Below are positions 23,286 through 32,218 of a DNA stretch of 64,000 nucleotides, one piece after another. The notes beneath the pieces were generated by a model. It had not been told where the DNA came from, ran no database searches, and saw only the letters and a program-made list of their open reading frames with translations. The translations under genes and the position numbers were made by a program. How positions within the stretch are numbered: position 1 is the stretch's first letter; the number at the start of each line of letters is the position of its first letter. Source of the DNA: DASVBE01 sp963770375 (GTDB lineage: Bacteria; Actinomycetota; Actinomycetes; Streptosporangiales; Streptosporangiaceae); the NCBI GenBank assembly GCA_963770375.1, contig CAVYPM010000017.1:62001-126000 (forward strand), given 5' to 3'.

Positions 23286-24416
23286 TGACGACCAACGCTG
23301 ACGCTGGCGCCGCCGCGGCCACCACGGCCGCGGCTCCCGCCGCCGCTCCGGCGGTCGCCGCGGCGCGGCGGCGCGCCGGTCAGCCTGACCAGCCTGAACC
23401 GGCACTTCGGCGCGGTCCGGGCGCTGGACGGGCTGACCGTGGACGTGGCGCCCGGTGAGCTGGTCGCCCTGCTCGGCCCGTCCGGCTGCGGCAAGACCAC
23501 CGCGCTGCGGATCCTGGCCGGCTTCGAGACCGCCGACTCCGGCACGGTCACCGTGGACGGCAAGGAGATCTCGCATGTCCCGGCGAGCCGCCGGGACATG
23601 GGCATGGTGTTCCAGAGCTACAGCCTGTTCCCCAACATGTCCGCGCTGGACAACGTGGGCTTCGGGCTGCGGCTGCGGAAGAAGTCCGGCGCCGAGCGCA
23701 AGCGCCGGGCCGGCGAGCTGCTGGACATGGTCGGGCTGGCCACGCAGGCCGGCCAGTACCCGCACCAGCTGTCCGGCGGGCAGCAGCAGCGGGTCGCGCT
23801 GGCCCGCGCGCTGGCCATCGAGCCGCGGGTGCTGCTGCTGGACGAGCCGCTGTCCGCGCTGGACGCCAAGGTCCGGCTGCAGCTGCGGGAGCAGATCCGG
23901 GCGCTGCAGCAGCGGCTGGGCACCACTACCCTGTTCGTCACGCACGACCAGGAAGAGGCGCTGTCCATGTCCGACCGAGTGGGTGTGATGAAGGACGGCA
24001 AGCTGGAGCAGATCGCCACGCCCAGCGAGCTGTACTCCGAGCCGGCCACCGCGTTCGTGGCCGAGTTCGTCGGCACGATGAACCGGATCCCCGGCCGCCT
24101 GGACGGCACCGGCGACCAGGTCAGCGCGGTCGGCCAGACCGTGCCGGTGATCGGCGGCGCGGCCGACGCGCTGGCCGGCGACGTGGACGTGCTGGTCCGG
24201 CCGGAGGGCCTGGACATCGCGGCCGGGCCGAACGGCAACGGCATCGTCGCGGACCGCACGTTCCTCGGCTCCACCACGCGGATCAGCGTGCTGCTCGACG
24301 GCGACCACATGGTCAAGGTCGACCAGCCGAGCACGGTCGCCGCGGGCCTGCCGCCGGGCACGTCGGTGCAGATCAGCCTGCCCGGCACCGCCGTCCTCGT
24401 GTCGGAGCGCCGGTAA
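23285..24416 (+). CDS. ABC importer ATPase, one frameshift
   Basis: The protein is about 376 residues and energises the two permeases. Walker A is GPSGCGKTTALRILAG, the Q-loop VFQSYSLFPNM, the signature LSGGQQQRVALARAL, Walker B VLLLDEPLSALD and the H-loop VTHDQEEALSMSD. A C-terminal TOBE-like domain follows (VDVLVRPEGLDIAAGPNGNG). An Ala-rich lead from ATG 23285 is joined to the ATPase core (VSLTSLNRHFGAVRALDG) by a one-base change near 23371-23377. The arrangement with a TOBE domain is typical of polyamine/phosphonate/iron importers. Confidence 0.9.
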
Positions 24417-24465
24417 ACGCGGGCACCGGGCCCGGCGCCGCCCCGGGCGGCGCCGGCCGGACCCC

Positions 24466-26113
24466 GTGCCGGCAGATCCCGCCCTGACCACCGCCCGCCA
24501 GCGCCTGGTGCCCGGCGAGCCCGGCGACGGCGGCTACCGCGGGCTGGTCCCCGCCGACGGCGAACCGCACCTGGTCCAGGACGAGCTGGGCAGCTTCCGG
24601 CTGCGGCCGGGCTGGCCGAAGGCGGCCACGCCGCTGCTGGTCATCGCCCAGCTGTCGGACACGCACATCATGGACCACCAGTCCCCGGGCCGGGTCGAGC
24701 TGCTCGACCGGTTCGCCGACCCGGACTCGCCGCTGCGCGACGAGGTCGGCATCATCGGCACCTACCGGGCCCAGGAGCTGTTCACGTTCCAGGTGGCCGA
24801 GGCGATGATCCGCGCGGTGCGCGGGCTGGCCGCCGGGCCGGTGTCCGGCGCGCCGCTGGCGTTCACCGTGGTGACCGGCGACGCGACCGACAACTGCCAG
24901 CTCAACGAGCTGCGCTCGTACATCGCGCTGCTGGACGGCCAGGACGTGGTGCCGGATTCCGGGGACCCGGCCCGGTACGAGGGCGTGGCCGGGCCCGAGG
25001 TCGAGGACGACCGGTACTGGCACCCGGACGGCGGCGGCGACATCCCGACCCGGACCTACGGGTTCCCGTCCGTGCCCGGCGTGCTGGACGCGCTCCGGCG
25101 CCCGTTCCGCAGCGCGGGCCTGGGCATGCCGTGGTACACGGTGCACGGCAACCACGACAACATGCTGCAGGGCACGGTCCGGCCGGAGAAGTGGATGGCT
25201 GACTTCCTGGCCGGCGGGGTCAAGTACGTCACCCCGCCGCCCGGCCTGGACAGCGCGGACACCGTCCGGCGGTTCGACGCGGCGGACCCCACCGCCCTGG
25301 CCGAGCTGGCGGGCAGCACCGAGCTGGCGGTCACCCCGGACCCCGGCCGCGCCCCGGTGACCAGGTCCGGTCACGTCCGCGAGCACTTCCGCAGCCCGGG
25401 CCAGCCGGCCGGGCACGGCTACACCCAGCGCAACGCCGACGAGGGCACCGCCTACTACGCGTTCGACCACGGCCCGGTGCGCTGCATCAGCCTGGACACG
25501 GTCAACCCGCACGGCGGCTGGCAGGGCTCGCTGGACGCCACCCAGCTGGGCTGGCTGGAGGGTGAGCTGACGGCCTGCGCGGACCGCCCGGTGGTGCTGT
25601 TCAGCCACCACCCGCTGGAAACCATGGTCAACGGCACCCGGCCGCCCGGCGCGGACCGGCGCATCCTGGCCGATGAGCTGCGCGACGTGCTGCTCGGCCA
25701 CCCGTGCGTGGTCGCCTGGGTGAACGGGCACACGCACACGCACAAGATCACCGCGATCCGCGCGGACGGCGCCCCCGGCGGCTTCTGGCAGATCACGACC
25801 GCGTCGCACATCGACTGGCCGCAGCAGTCGCGGGTGATCGAGCTGCTGGCCACCGACGGCGGCCTGGCGATCTGCTGCACGGTGCTGGACACGGCGGCTC
25901 CGGCCGCGTACGCCGGCCGCGGCGGCCCCGCCGATCTCGCCGCCCTGGCGCGGGAACTCGCCGCGAACGACTGGCAGGTAAGAAGAGAGATTACGGATCG
26001 CGGGGGCGCGGGGGCCGGCACCCCGGCCGACCGCAACGCGGTGCTGCTCGTGGAGTGGCCGCGGCGGCCGGCCGCCGGCGAACTCAGGCCGAATCCGCCC
26101 GGAGTCGGCTTAA
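24466..26113 (+). CDS. TIGR03767-family metallophosphoesterase
   Basis: The start is GTG 24466 (PADPALTTARQRLVPGEPGD). Calcineurin-like motifs are widely spaced, as in this family: VIAQLSDTHIMDHQSPGR, VVTGDATDNCQLNELRSYI, WYTVHGNHDNMLQG, VVLFSHHPLETMVNG and VAWVNGHTHTHK, providing the two-metal ligands. The end GGAGAGTPADRNAVLLVEWP fits the family C-terminus. The uncorrected frame stays open to 27264, antisense to the next gene. I place the end at the TAA at 26111-26113, reached by a one-base shift, because similarity stops there and a terminator hairpin follows. No signal peptide is seen. It lies 50 bp after the importer ATPase and is probably in the same operon. Confidence 0.82.
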
Positions 26114-26140
26114 GTGCACCTAGGTGCACTTCAAGCCGAC
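26104..26140. terminator. Hairpin between convergent phosphoesterase genes
   Basis: Arms of 18 and 19 bp (GTCGGCTT-AAGTGCACCT and its complement) pair with a single bulged base and essentially no loop beyond the central AGGT. The element overlaps the presumed end of the metallophosphoesterase and lies 33 bp from the stop of the opposing gene, which fits a bidirectional terminator. Confidence 0.75.
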
Positions 26141-26172
26141 GTGAGGCCAGCCAGGTCGCGGCCCGCTGGCGA

Positions 26173-28917
26173 TCAGGGGGCGATCACCGCGGCCAGCGGG
26201 TAGGTGCCCACGTGGATCCGGCGCAGGGCCCGGCCAGTGACCAGGCTGACCGGCCGGACCTGGCCCGAGTAGGTGTCCAGCACCAGCGCCCGCGGGCTGT
26301 GCGGGCTGACCGCCACGGTCAGCGGGTAGCCGTACAGGCCCACGCCGATGGACCGCCCGGGCCGGCCGGTCGCGGTGCTGACGGGCGTCAGCGTGCCGGA
26401 GATAGTGTTCACCGCCAGCACGGTCCGGCCGCCGGGTGCGAGTACCGCGGCGGCCGGCGAGTAGCCGACCGGGATCGGCGTGCCCGGGGTGCCGGTGGCC
26501 AGGCGGATCGGGGTGAGCACGTCGGTGTCGCCGTCGGCCACGTAACCCGTGCGGCCGTCGGGCGTGATGGCGATCGAGCTGGGCGCCTGCCCGGCCGGGA
26601 TCGGGCGTCCCGCGGTGTTCGTGCTGGTGCTGACCGGGGTGACCGTATTGGAGCCGAAGTTGACCACGTACGCGGTCCGCCCGCCGGGGGCCATGGTGAT
26701 CGCCACCGGGTAGCTGCCGGTCCTGACCGGCGGGCCGGCCCGGTTCGTGCCCACGGTGATCGGGGTGACCGTGCCGGCCAGCCAGGACACCGCGTACACG
26801 GTGCGGCCGTCCGGGGTGACGGCCAGCGCCAGCGGGTAGCCGCGGACCCTGACCGGCGGGCCGGCCCGGCCGGTGGCCAGAGTGATCGGGGTGACCGTGC
26901 CGGAGGCGGCATTGGCCACGTAGGCGGTGCGGCCGTCGGGAGTGATCACGATGGCCCGCGGGCTGGACCCGACCCGGATCGGCCGGCCGGCCCGGCGGGT
27001 GCCGGTGCTGATCGGCGTGACCGTGCCGGAGCCGCGGTTGACCACGTACGCGGTCCGCCCGTCAGGAGTAAGGGCGATGGCCTCCGGGTCCTGGCCGACC
27101 GGGATCGGCCGGCCCTTGCGCAGCGTGGTCAGGTCGACCGGGGTGACCGTGCCCGAGCCGGAGTTCGCGACGAACGCGGTCGGGTGGCGCGGCGGCCCGG
27201 CGGCCCGCGACGGCGGCGGGCTGGGTCCGGACGGCGGGTGGGCCCCCGCTGCCGTAATGGATGATGCCGGACGACGTGGGGAGGAAGCCGCCGGTGCGGC
27301 GGGGGCCGGCGAGACGGCCCCCACGGCGGCGGGGTTCGCGGTGAACACGTCGTTGACCGGCGGGGCGTAGCGGTCGTTGGCGGTCAGCGTGGGCAGCCCG
27401 AGGGCGGCCTCGATCGTGCGCAGCAGGCTGTAGTGGGTGTAGCGGACCGGGGAGACGTAGCCCTGGCGGACGCCGCGGGAGCCGAGCACGAGCGTGGCCA
27501 CCCGCTGGGCCGGGTGCTCGTGGTCGAAGTTGTCCTCGTCGAAGGTGACGATGGCCAGCGACCGCTGGGTCCGCCAGGCCGGCGACCGCATGATCGCGCC
27601 CAGCTGCTGGCGGAGGAAGTCGTCGCCGGCCCGGATCCCGCAGCCCTCCATGTCGGCACAGTCGTCCGGACCGATCCAGGCCAGGTTCGGGGTGGTGGCC
27701 GGGCTCCGCAGGTCACCGGGCAGGGCGGCGAGCGGCGGCAGGTGCGCGGCGCAGTAGGCGGGCCGGTCCCTGATGCTGGCGAAATACAGGAACGGCAGAT
27801 CGTCGTTCCAGTAGTTGCGGTGCACGGTGTCGTCGCACGGCCCGCTGGCGCTCTGGTAGTAGCCCTTCCAGGTCTTGCCCGCGGCGCTGACCAGGCCGGG
27901 CAGGTTCCGGGCCCGGATCGTGTACCGCGGGTTGATCTCCAGCGGGTTGGTCAGCGGGATCCCGAACGTGCTCCCGCCGGCGAGGGCCAGGTAGTTGCCG
28001 TCGCTGGGGTGCTCCTCGGCGTAGAACTGGCTCAGCAGGCTGCCCTGGCGGATCAGGCTGTTCAGGTACGGCGCCTGCGCGGTGTTGCCGACGATGTCCC
28101 GGTAGTCCTGGTTCTCGAAGTAGAACAGGAACACGTGGTCGTAGCCGGGCACCCGGGCGGGGGGCGGGGCCAGCGCGGGTGGCCGGGCGGCCGGGAACGA
28201 CACCGAGAACCCGATGCCGTCGGCGACCGCGCGGTCGTACCCGGTCAGCGGCGAGTTGTACCCGTCCCAGTTGGTCCGGGTGGTGGCCAGCCGGAGCGTG
28301 AGGACGGCGGACACGGTGCCGGCCGGCAGCCGGCCGCTGGCCTGGCGCCGGGCGAAGAGCGGGTGCCGCTCCGAGCCTGCGTGGCCCACTGGGCCCAGCG
28401 CTGCCGAGCCGAGAACGGTTCCGCGGGCTGACCGGAACACCACCCGCAGCCGGGCGCTGCTGGTTCCGGTGCCGCCGAGCCGGGCCGCCAGGCGGAACCT
28501 GGCTCCCGCTGGGCTGGGCCGTCCTGTCGCGGTGTGCACCGGGACCCGCTGGGCCAGCACCGCGGTGCCGCCCGCTCCCCCGGCGAACAGCTTCCCTGAC
28601 CCGCCCCCCGCGCGTCGCCCTGGGAAGCCCCTGGTCCCGTACCGGACCACGGTCGGCAGGCCACGTTCGATCTGCCAGCCGGGGATCGTGACCGCGTCCC
28701 AGCCCTGCGCGGATGCGTCACCGGTCTCCGCGCCGCCGTTGGCCACCAGGCTGGTCCCGGGCCGGACGGTCGCGGCCGGGCGCGCGGCCGCGGCCGGGGC
28801 CGCGGTCACCGCAGCCGGCCCGGTCACGGCGAGGGCCGCCATCGTGATCCCGGTGGCCAGCCCCAGGCGAGCGAAGGGCCGCGGCCAAAAGGCGGCCTGG
28901 CGCGAGCCGGCTAGCAC
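26173..28917 (-). CDS. Secreted three-domain protein: jelly-roll, phosphoesterase, YVTN propeller
   Basis: The 914-residue protein has an N-terminal signal (ARLGLATGITMAALAVTGPA, then Ala-rich). About residues 50-245 resemble a carbohydrate-binding jelly-roll (SLVANGGAETGDASAQGWDA). About 250-530 form a phosphoesterase of the phospholipase C/acid phosphatase (PF04185) type, with VFLFYFENQDYRDIVG, EEHPSDGNYLALAGG, SLAIVTFDEDNFDHEHPAQR and a C-terminal region ending NDRYAPPVNDVF. A Pro/Ser linker leads to eight roughly 42-residue repeats (TAYVVN...GTVTPI...G.PI.VG..P.AIA.TPDGR), the YVTN/YncE beta-propeller type; the last is incomplete. Phosphatase-plus-YncE fusions are known with the propeller first; here the order is reversed. 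It converges on the metallophosphoesterase gene. The substrate is unknown. Confidence 0.85.
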   Translation of the reverse strand: MLAGSRQAAFWPRPFARLGLATGITMAALAVTGPAAVTAAPAAAARPAATVRPGTSLVANGGAETGDASAQGWDAVTIPGWQIERGLPTVVRYGTRGFPGRRAGGGSGKLFAGGAGGTAVLAQRVPVHTATGRPSPAGARFRLAARLGGTGTSSARLRVVFRSARGTVLGSAALGPVGHAGSERHPLFARRQASGRLPAGTVSAVLTLRLATTRTNWDGYNSPLTGYDRAVADGIGFSVSFPAARPPALAPPPARVPGYDHVFLFYFENQDYRDIVGNTAQAPYLNSLIRQGSLLSQFYAEEHPSDGNYLALAGGSTFGIPLTNPLEINPRYTIRARNLPGLVSAAGKTWKGYYQSASGPCDDTVHRNYWNDDLPFLYFASIRDRPAYCAAHLPPLAALPGDLRSPATTPNLAWIGPDDCADMEGCGIRAGDDFLRQQLGAIMRSPAWRTQRSLAIVTFDEDNFDHEHPAQRVATLVLGSRGVRQGYVSPVRYTHYSLLRTIEAALGLPTLTANDRYAPPVNDVFTANPAAVGAVSPAPAAPAASSPRRPASSITAAGAHPPSGPSPPPSRAAGPPRHPTAFVANSGSGTVTPVDLTTLRKGRPIPVGQDPEAIALTPDGRTAYVVNRGSGTVTPISTGTRRAGRPIRVGSSPRAIVITPDGRTAYVANAASGTVTPITLATGRAGPPVRVRGYPLALAVTPDGRTVYAVSWLAGTVTPITVGTNRAGPPVRTGSYPVAITMAPGGRTAYVVNFGSNTVTPVSTSTNTAGRPIPAGQAPSSIAITPDGRTGYVADGDTDVLTPIRLATGTPGTPIPVGYSPAAAVLAPGGRTVLAVNTISGTLTPVSTATGRPGRSIGVGLYGYPLTVAVSPHSPRALVLDTYSGQVRPVSLVTGRALRRIHVGTYPLAAVIAP

Positions 28918-29053
28918 AGCATTCCGCCCATAGCGCCCGCCCTTGCAGTCACCTGTCTGACGATTCAGTCAGAACATGGCACAACCGGGTCACACCTGTC
29001 CATCGCGTACCAGGCCGACGGGCATCGGCCCGGTGAACTTATCCGGGCCCGGC

Positions 29054-29734
29054 CTAACCCGGCGGGCGGAGGATCGGGAGGAGACCGGCGATCGAGTCGA
29101 GGATGACCGGGGCGCCGGCCGCTTCGAGCTCGGCGCGGGAGGCCGAGCCGGTGAGGACGCCGGCCACCAGGCCGGCCCCGGCCCGCAGGCCGGACTCGAC
29201 GTCGCTGGCGGTGTCGCCGGCCACCACAAGCTCGCGGACCGCGCCGCCGCCGAGGCGCAGCAGGGCGGTCAGCGGGAGGTCCGGCCAGGGCCGGCCGCGG
29301 CCGGCCTCGGCCGGGGACAGGTAAAGGTCGGCCAGCTTCTCCCAGCCCAGCGCGGTCACGATGGCGTCCCTGGTGGCCGGGGAGAACCCGGTGGCCAGGC
29401 AGACCCGGATGCCCGAGTCGCGCAGCGCGGTGATGGTTTCCACCGCGCCGGGCAGCGGGGCGATCTGCCCGTCCCGCACCGAGGCCGCGTAGTGCTCCTC
29501 GAACGCCGCGTTGGCCTGCTGCGCGGCGTCCTCCGCGCCGAGGATCCGGCGGAAGACCTCGATCTTGGACTGGCCCATGGTCTCCTTGACGAAGGCCAGC
29601 GCCTGGTCGTAGCGCTGGGTGCCGGGGGCCAGGCCGAAGCGCTCGACGGCCGCGGAGAAGGCGGCGATGACGGTGCCGTCGTCGGCGACGGTGGTGCCCG
29701 CCATGTCCAGGCAGGCCACGGTGATACCGGTCAT
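29054..29734 (-). CDS. Phosphonatase-like (PhnX-like) HAD hydrolase, TIGR03351 type
   Basis: The 226-residue HAD hydrolase has motif I CLDMAGTTVADDG (nucleophile Asp10, with the AGTT of phosphonoacetaldehyde hydrolase), motif II CLATGFSP and motif IV VAGDTASDVESGLRAG. The cap has ETMGQSKIEVFRRIL; Lys57 lies where PhnX has its Schiff-base lysine (MGxxKI), so C-P bond cleavage is plausible. This alignment is by eye. The gene overlaps the FAD oxidoreductase by ATGA, so the two are translationally coupled and probably act in sequence. The classical substrate would be phosphonoacetaldehyde, giving acetaldehyde and phosphate. Confidence 0.85.
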   Translation of the reverse strand: MTGITVACLDMAGTTVADDGTVIAAFSAAVERFGLAPGTQRYDQALAFVKETMGQSKIEVFRRILGAEDAAQQANAAFEEHYAASVRDGQIAPLPGAVETITALRDSGIRVCLATGFSPATRDAIVTALGWEKLADLYLSPAEAGRGRPWPDLPLTALLRLGGGAVRELVVAGDTASDVESGLRAGAGLVAGVLTGSASRAELEAAGAPVILDSIAGLLPILRPPG

Positions 29735-30855
29735 GCGAAGGTCTCCTCGGCAATCGCAGGTGCGCAGGTCATGCCCCGGCCGCCCGGGCCGGTGACCAGG
29801 ATGACCCCGGGGGCCACCTGGGACCGGTGGTACAGCTCGTCGGTGGTGACCTGGCTGTACACGCCCGCCCAGCGGCGCTGGGTGGGCGGCAGCACGGTGC
29901 CGAGCAGCCGCTCGGCCCGGCCGCGCAGGTGGTCGTAGGCTTCCTCGGTCACGTCAAACGCGAACGGCTCATCGTATTCGTGCGTGTCGCCGATGGTCAG
30001 GCTGCCGTCCAGCCGCTGCACCAGCAGCAGCTGGGCCCTGGCCGCCGCGCCGGCCGGGGCCTGCGGCGGCAGCTGCAGGCGGCCGGGCAGGTCGTAGGCC
30101 GGGTAGTAGCGCAGCGAGTCGCCGTCGGCCAGCGAGGTGGTGAGCTGCCCGGCGAACGGGGCGGTCTGCAGCATCTGCAGCCGGACGCGGCGGACCGGCG
30201 ACTCCTCCCAGGTCGCCAGGTGCGGGCCGGCCACGCCGGTGTGGTTGGCGCCGGTGCACAGCACGACCAGGTCGGCGTGGTGCCACTCGCCGGTGTGATC
30301 GCGGACGCCGTAGGGGGCCACTTCGGCCGCCTCGCGCCCGGGCCGCCACTCGTACCGGCCCGGCCCGCCGGCCCCGGTCAGCAGGTACTCGCGCAGCGCG
30401 CCGGGCACCTGGCGGGGCTCCACGATCGCGTCCCGGTGGCACAGCAAGCCGCCGAGGAACTCGCCTTTGAGGACCGGGCTGACCGCCCGGGCGCCGGCCT
30501 CGTCCAGCAGCTCGTAGCCGCGGGCCGCGGCGTCCGGCCGGGCCGCGGCCTCCTTCAGCAGGCTGAGCTCCGCCTCGCCGGACGCCAGGGTCAGCGACGG
30601 ATGCGGCCGGAACCCGGTGGCGGGCACCTGCTCGGCGACCTGCTCCCAGAGCTCCCTGGCCCGCAGTGCGAGGCCGAGCTCGCCGCCGCCGGCCCGGCCG
30701 CTGACCCAGACCAGGCCGAAGTTGCGGACCGTGGCCCCGCGCGGGCCGGCCTCCCGTTCCAGCTGGATGACGTCCAGGCCGCGCTGGCGGGCCTGCACCG
30801 CGTGCATCATGCCGAGCACGCCGCCGCCGACGATCACCACCCGGTCCATGGCCAT
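29731..30855 (-). CDS. TIGR03364-family FAD-dependent amine oxidoreductase
   Basis: The 374-residue DAO-fold flavoenzyme has an N-terminal dinucleotide site VVIVGGGVLGMMHAVQARQR, then VIQLEREAGPRGATVRNFGL, and C-terminal LVTGPGGRGMTCAPAIAEET. TIGR03364 proteins are found beside phosphonatase-like genes. Members characterised recently oxidise aminoethylphosphonate-type (including N-methylated) substrates to phosphonoacetaldehyde; I rely on memory for that link. The gene is first in the operon and coupled to the PhnX-like hydrolase, which would use the aldehyde product. It is divergent from ppgK. Residue-level substrate specificity cannot be judged here. Confidence 0.85.
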   Translation of the reverse strand: MAMDRVVIVGGGVLGMMHAVQARQRGLDVIQLEREAGPRGATVRNFGLVWVSGRAGGGELGLALRARELWEQVAEQVPATGFRPHPSLTLASGEAELSLLKEAAARPDAAARGYELLDEAGARAVSPVLKGEFLGGLLCHRDAIVEPRQVPGALREYLLTGAGGPGRYEWRPGREAAEVAPYGVRDHTGEWHHADLVVLCTGANHTGVAGPHLATWEESPVRRVRLQMLQTAPFAGQLTTSLADGDSLRYYPAYDLPGRLQLPPQAPAGAAARAQLLLVQRLDGSLTIGDTHEYDEPFAFDVTEEAYDHLRGRAERLLGTVLPPTQRRWAGVYSQVTTDELYHRSQVAPGVILVTGPGGRGMTCAPAIAEETFA

Positions 30856-31055
30856 GCCGTCCTTCCTGCGGGCCGAGCGGCCAGCCGCAGGTCAATCGTG
30901 ATCGGCCGGCCCGGGGCAGCGCAACCGCCGGGCCCGGCCGGCCGCCTGCTGTTAACCGCGAGGACAACCCCGGGCGGCCGGCCGGGCCTAATCTGTGAGC
31001 GGCGGGTACAAGCAGGGTGGCTGAACTGGCCGGAGCAGACAGGGAGGGCCCTCAG

Positions 31056-31847
31056 TTGCACATACTGGGCGTCGACATCGGCGGCACCGGGATCAAGGCA
31101 GCCCCGGTGGACACCGGCACCGGCACGCTGATCGCCGAGCGGATCAAGATCGCCACGCCGCACCCCGCGGATCCCGGCCCGGTCGCGGACGTCGTGGCCG
31201 ACCTGGTGCAGAAGTTCAGCTGGACCGGCCGGGTGGGGGTGGCCTTCCCCGGCGTGATCATCAACGGCGTCACCAGGACCGCCGCCAACCTGAGCAAGGA
31301 CTGGATCGGGCTGGACGCCAGGACGCTCTTCGGCAAGGCCACCGGGCTGGACGTGAGCCTGATCAACGACGCGGACGCGGCCGGGGTGGCGGAAATGAAG
31401 TTCGGCGCGGGCGCCGGGCACGCCGGCGTGGTGCTGATGCTGACCTTCGGCACCGGGATCGGCAGCGCGCTGTTCCTGGACGGCAAGCTGGTGCCGAACA
31501 CCGAGTTCGGGCACATCGAGATCCGCGGCAAGGACGCCGAGAAGCGGGCCTCCGAGCACGCCCGCGAGCTGGGGGACCTGAGCTGGGGCACGTGGGCCGG
31601 CCGGGTGGACGAGTACCTGCGTCACATCGAGGCGCTGCTGTCCCCCGGGCTGATCATCGTGGGCGGCGGGATCAGCAAGAAGTCCGACAAGTTCCTGCCG
31701 CTGCTGACCGGCCTGACCGCCCCGGTGATCCCGGCCAGGATGCTCAACGACGCGGGCATCGTGGGCGCCGCGATGGCGGCCGATCAGGCCCCGGGCGGGA
31801 TCACCGACCCGGGCCTGCCGCCCGGCTCGCCGGCCACCGGCCGGTAG
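31056..31847 (+). CDS. ppgK: Polyphosphate glucokinase
   Basis: PpgK phosphorylates glucose using polyphosphate (and often ATP). The ROK-family protein has a phosphate-binding motif GVDIGGTGIKAA, sugar site INDADAAGVAEMKFG, LTFGTGIGSALFLDG and EFGHIEIRGKDAEKRAS, the last typical of PPGK. TTG 31056 (LHILGVDIGGTGIKAAPVD) with GGGAGG about 8 bp upstream matches the family N-terminus (263 residues); an in-frame GTG at 31017 would add 13 residues. The 3' end overlaps the convergent RidA gene by 64 bp. It adds another phosphorus-related function next to the phosphonate genes. Confidence 0.9.
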   Translation: MHILGVDIGGTGIKAAPVDTGTGTLIAERIKIATPHPADPGPVADVVADLVQKFSWTGRVGVAFPGVIINGVTRTAANLSKDWIGLDARTLFGKATGLDVSLINDADAAGVAEMKFGAGAGHAGVVLMLTFGTGIGSALFLDGKLVPNTEFGHIEIRGKDAEKRASEHARELGDLSWGTWAGRVDEYLRHIEALLSPGLIIVGGGISKKSDKFLPLLTGLTAPVIPARMLNDAGIVGAAMAADQAPGGITDPGLPPGSPATGR

Positions 31848-32218
31848 GCGACGGCCTCGACCTCGATCAGCATCCGCGGGTCGACCAGCGCGCTGACGCC
31901 GATCATCGAGGTGGCGGGCGGTGCCGCGGCGAACGCGGCACCGTGCGCCCGGCCGTACTCCTCCCACCGGCTGATGTCGGTGACGAACATGCGGGTCCTG
32001 ACCACGTCGGCGAGCCCGGCGCCGAGCCCGGCCAGGGCCGCGGCGACGTTGGCGATGCACTGGCTGGCCTGCGCGGCGGCGTCGCCCTCGTACACGAACT
32101 GGCCGTCCTCGCCGGTGGACGTGCAGCCGGACACGAAGATCCAGTCGCCCGCGGCCACCGCCCGGCAGTAGCCGACCACCGGCTCCCACGGCGTCCGGGT
32201 CGAGACCCGCCTGATCAT
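31784..32218 (-). CDS. RidA-family (YjgF/YER057c) protein
   Basis: The 144-residue protein begins MIRRVSTRTPWEPVVGYCRA, with GGAGG 4-5 bp upstream of ATG 32218. Motifs are GDWIFVSGCTSTGEDGQFVY, ANVAAALAGLGAGLADVVRT (the conserved RT) and the C-terminal MIGVSALVDPRMLIEVEAVA. RidA proteins form trimers and hydrolyse reactive enamine/imine intermediates. Many members with this longer N-terminus are of unassigned subfamily, so the substrate is open. The start overlaps the stop of the upstream membrane protein (TCATG on the plus strand). Confidence 0.88.
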   Translation of the reverse strand: MIRRVSTRTPWEPVVGYCRAVAAGDWIFVSGCTSTGEDGQFVYEGDAAAQASQCIANVAAALAGLGAGLADVVRTRMFVTDISRWEEYGRAHGAAFAAAPPATSMIGVSALVDPRMLIEVEAVAYRPVAGEPGGRPGSVIPPGA

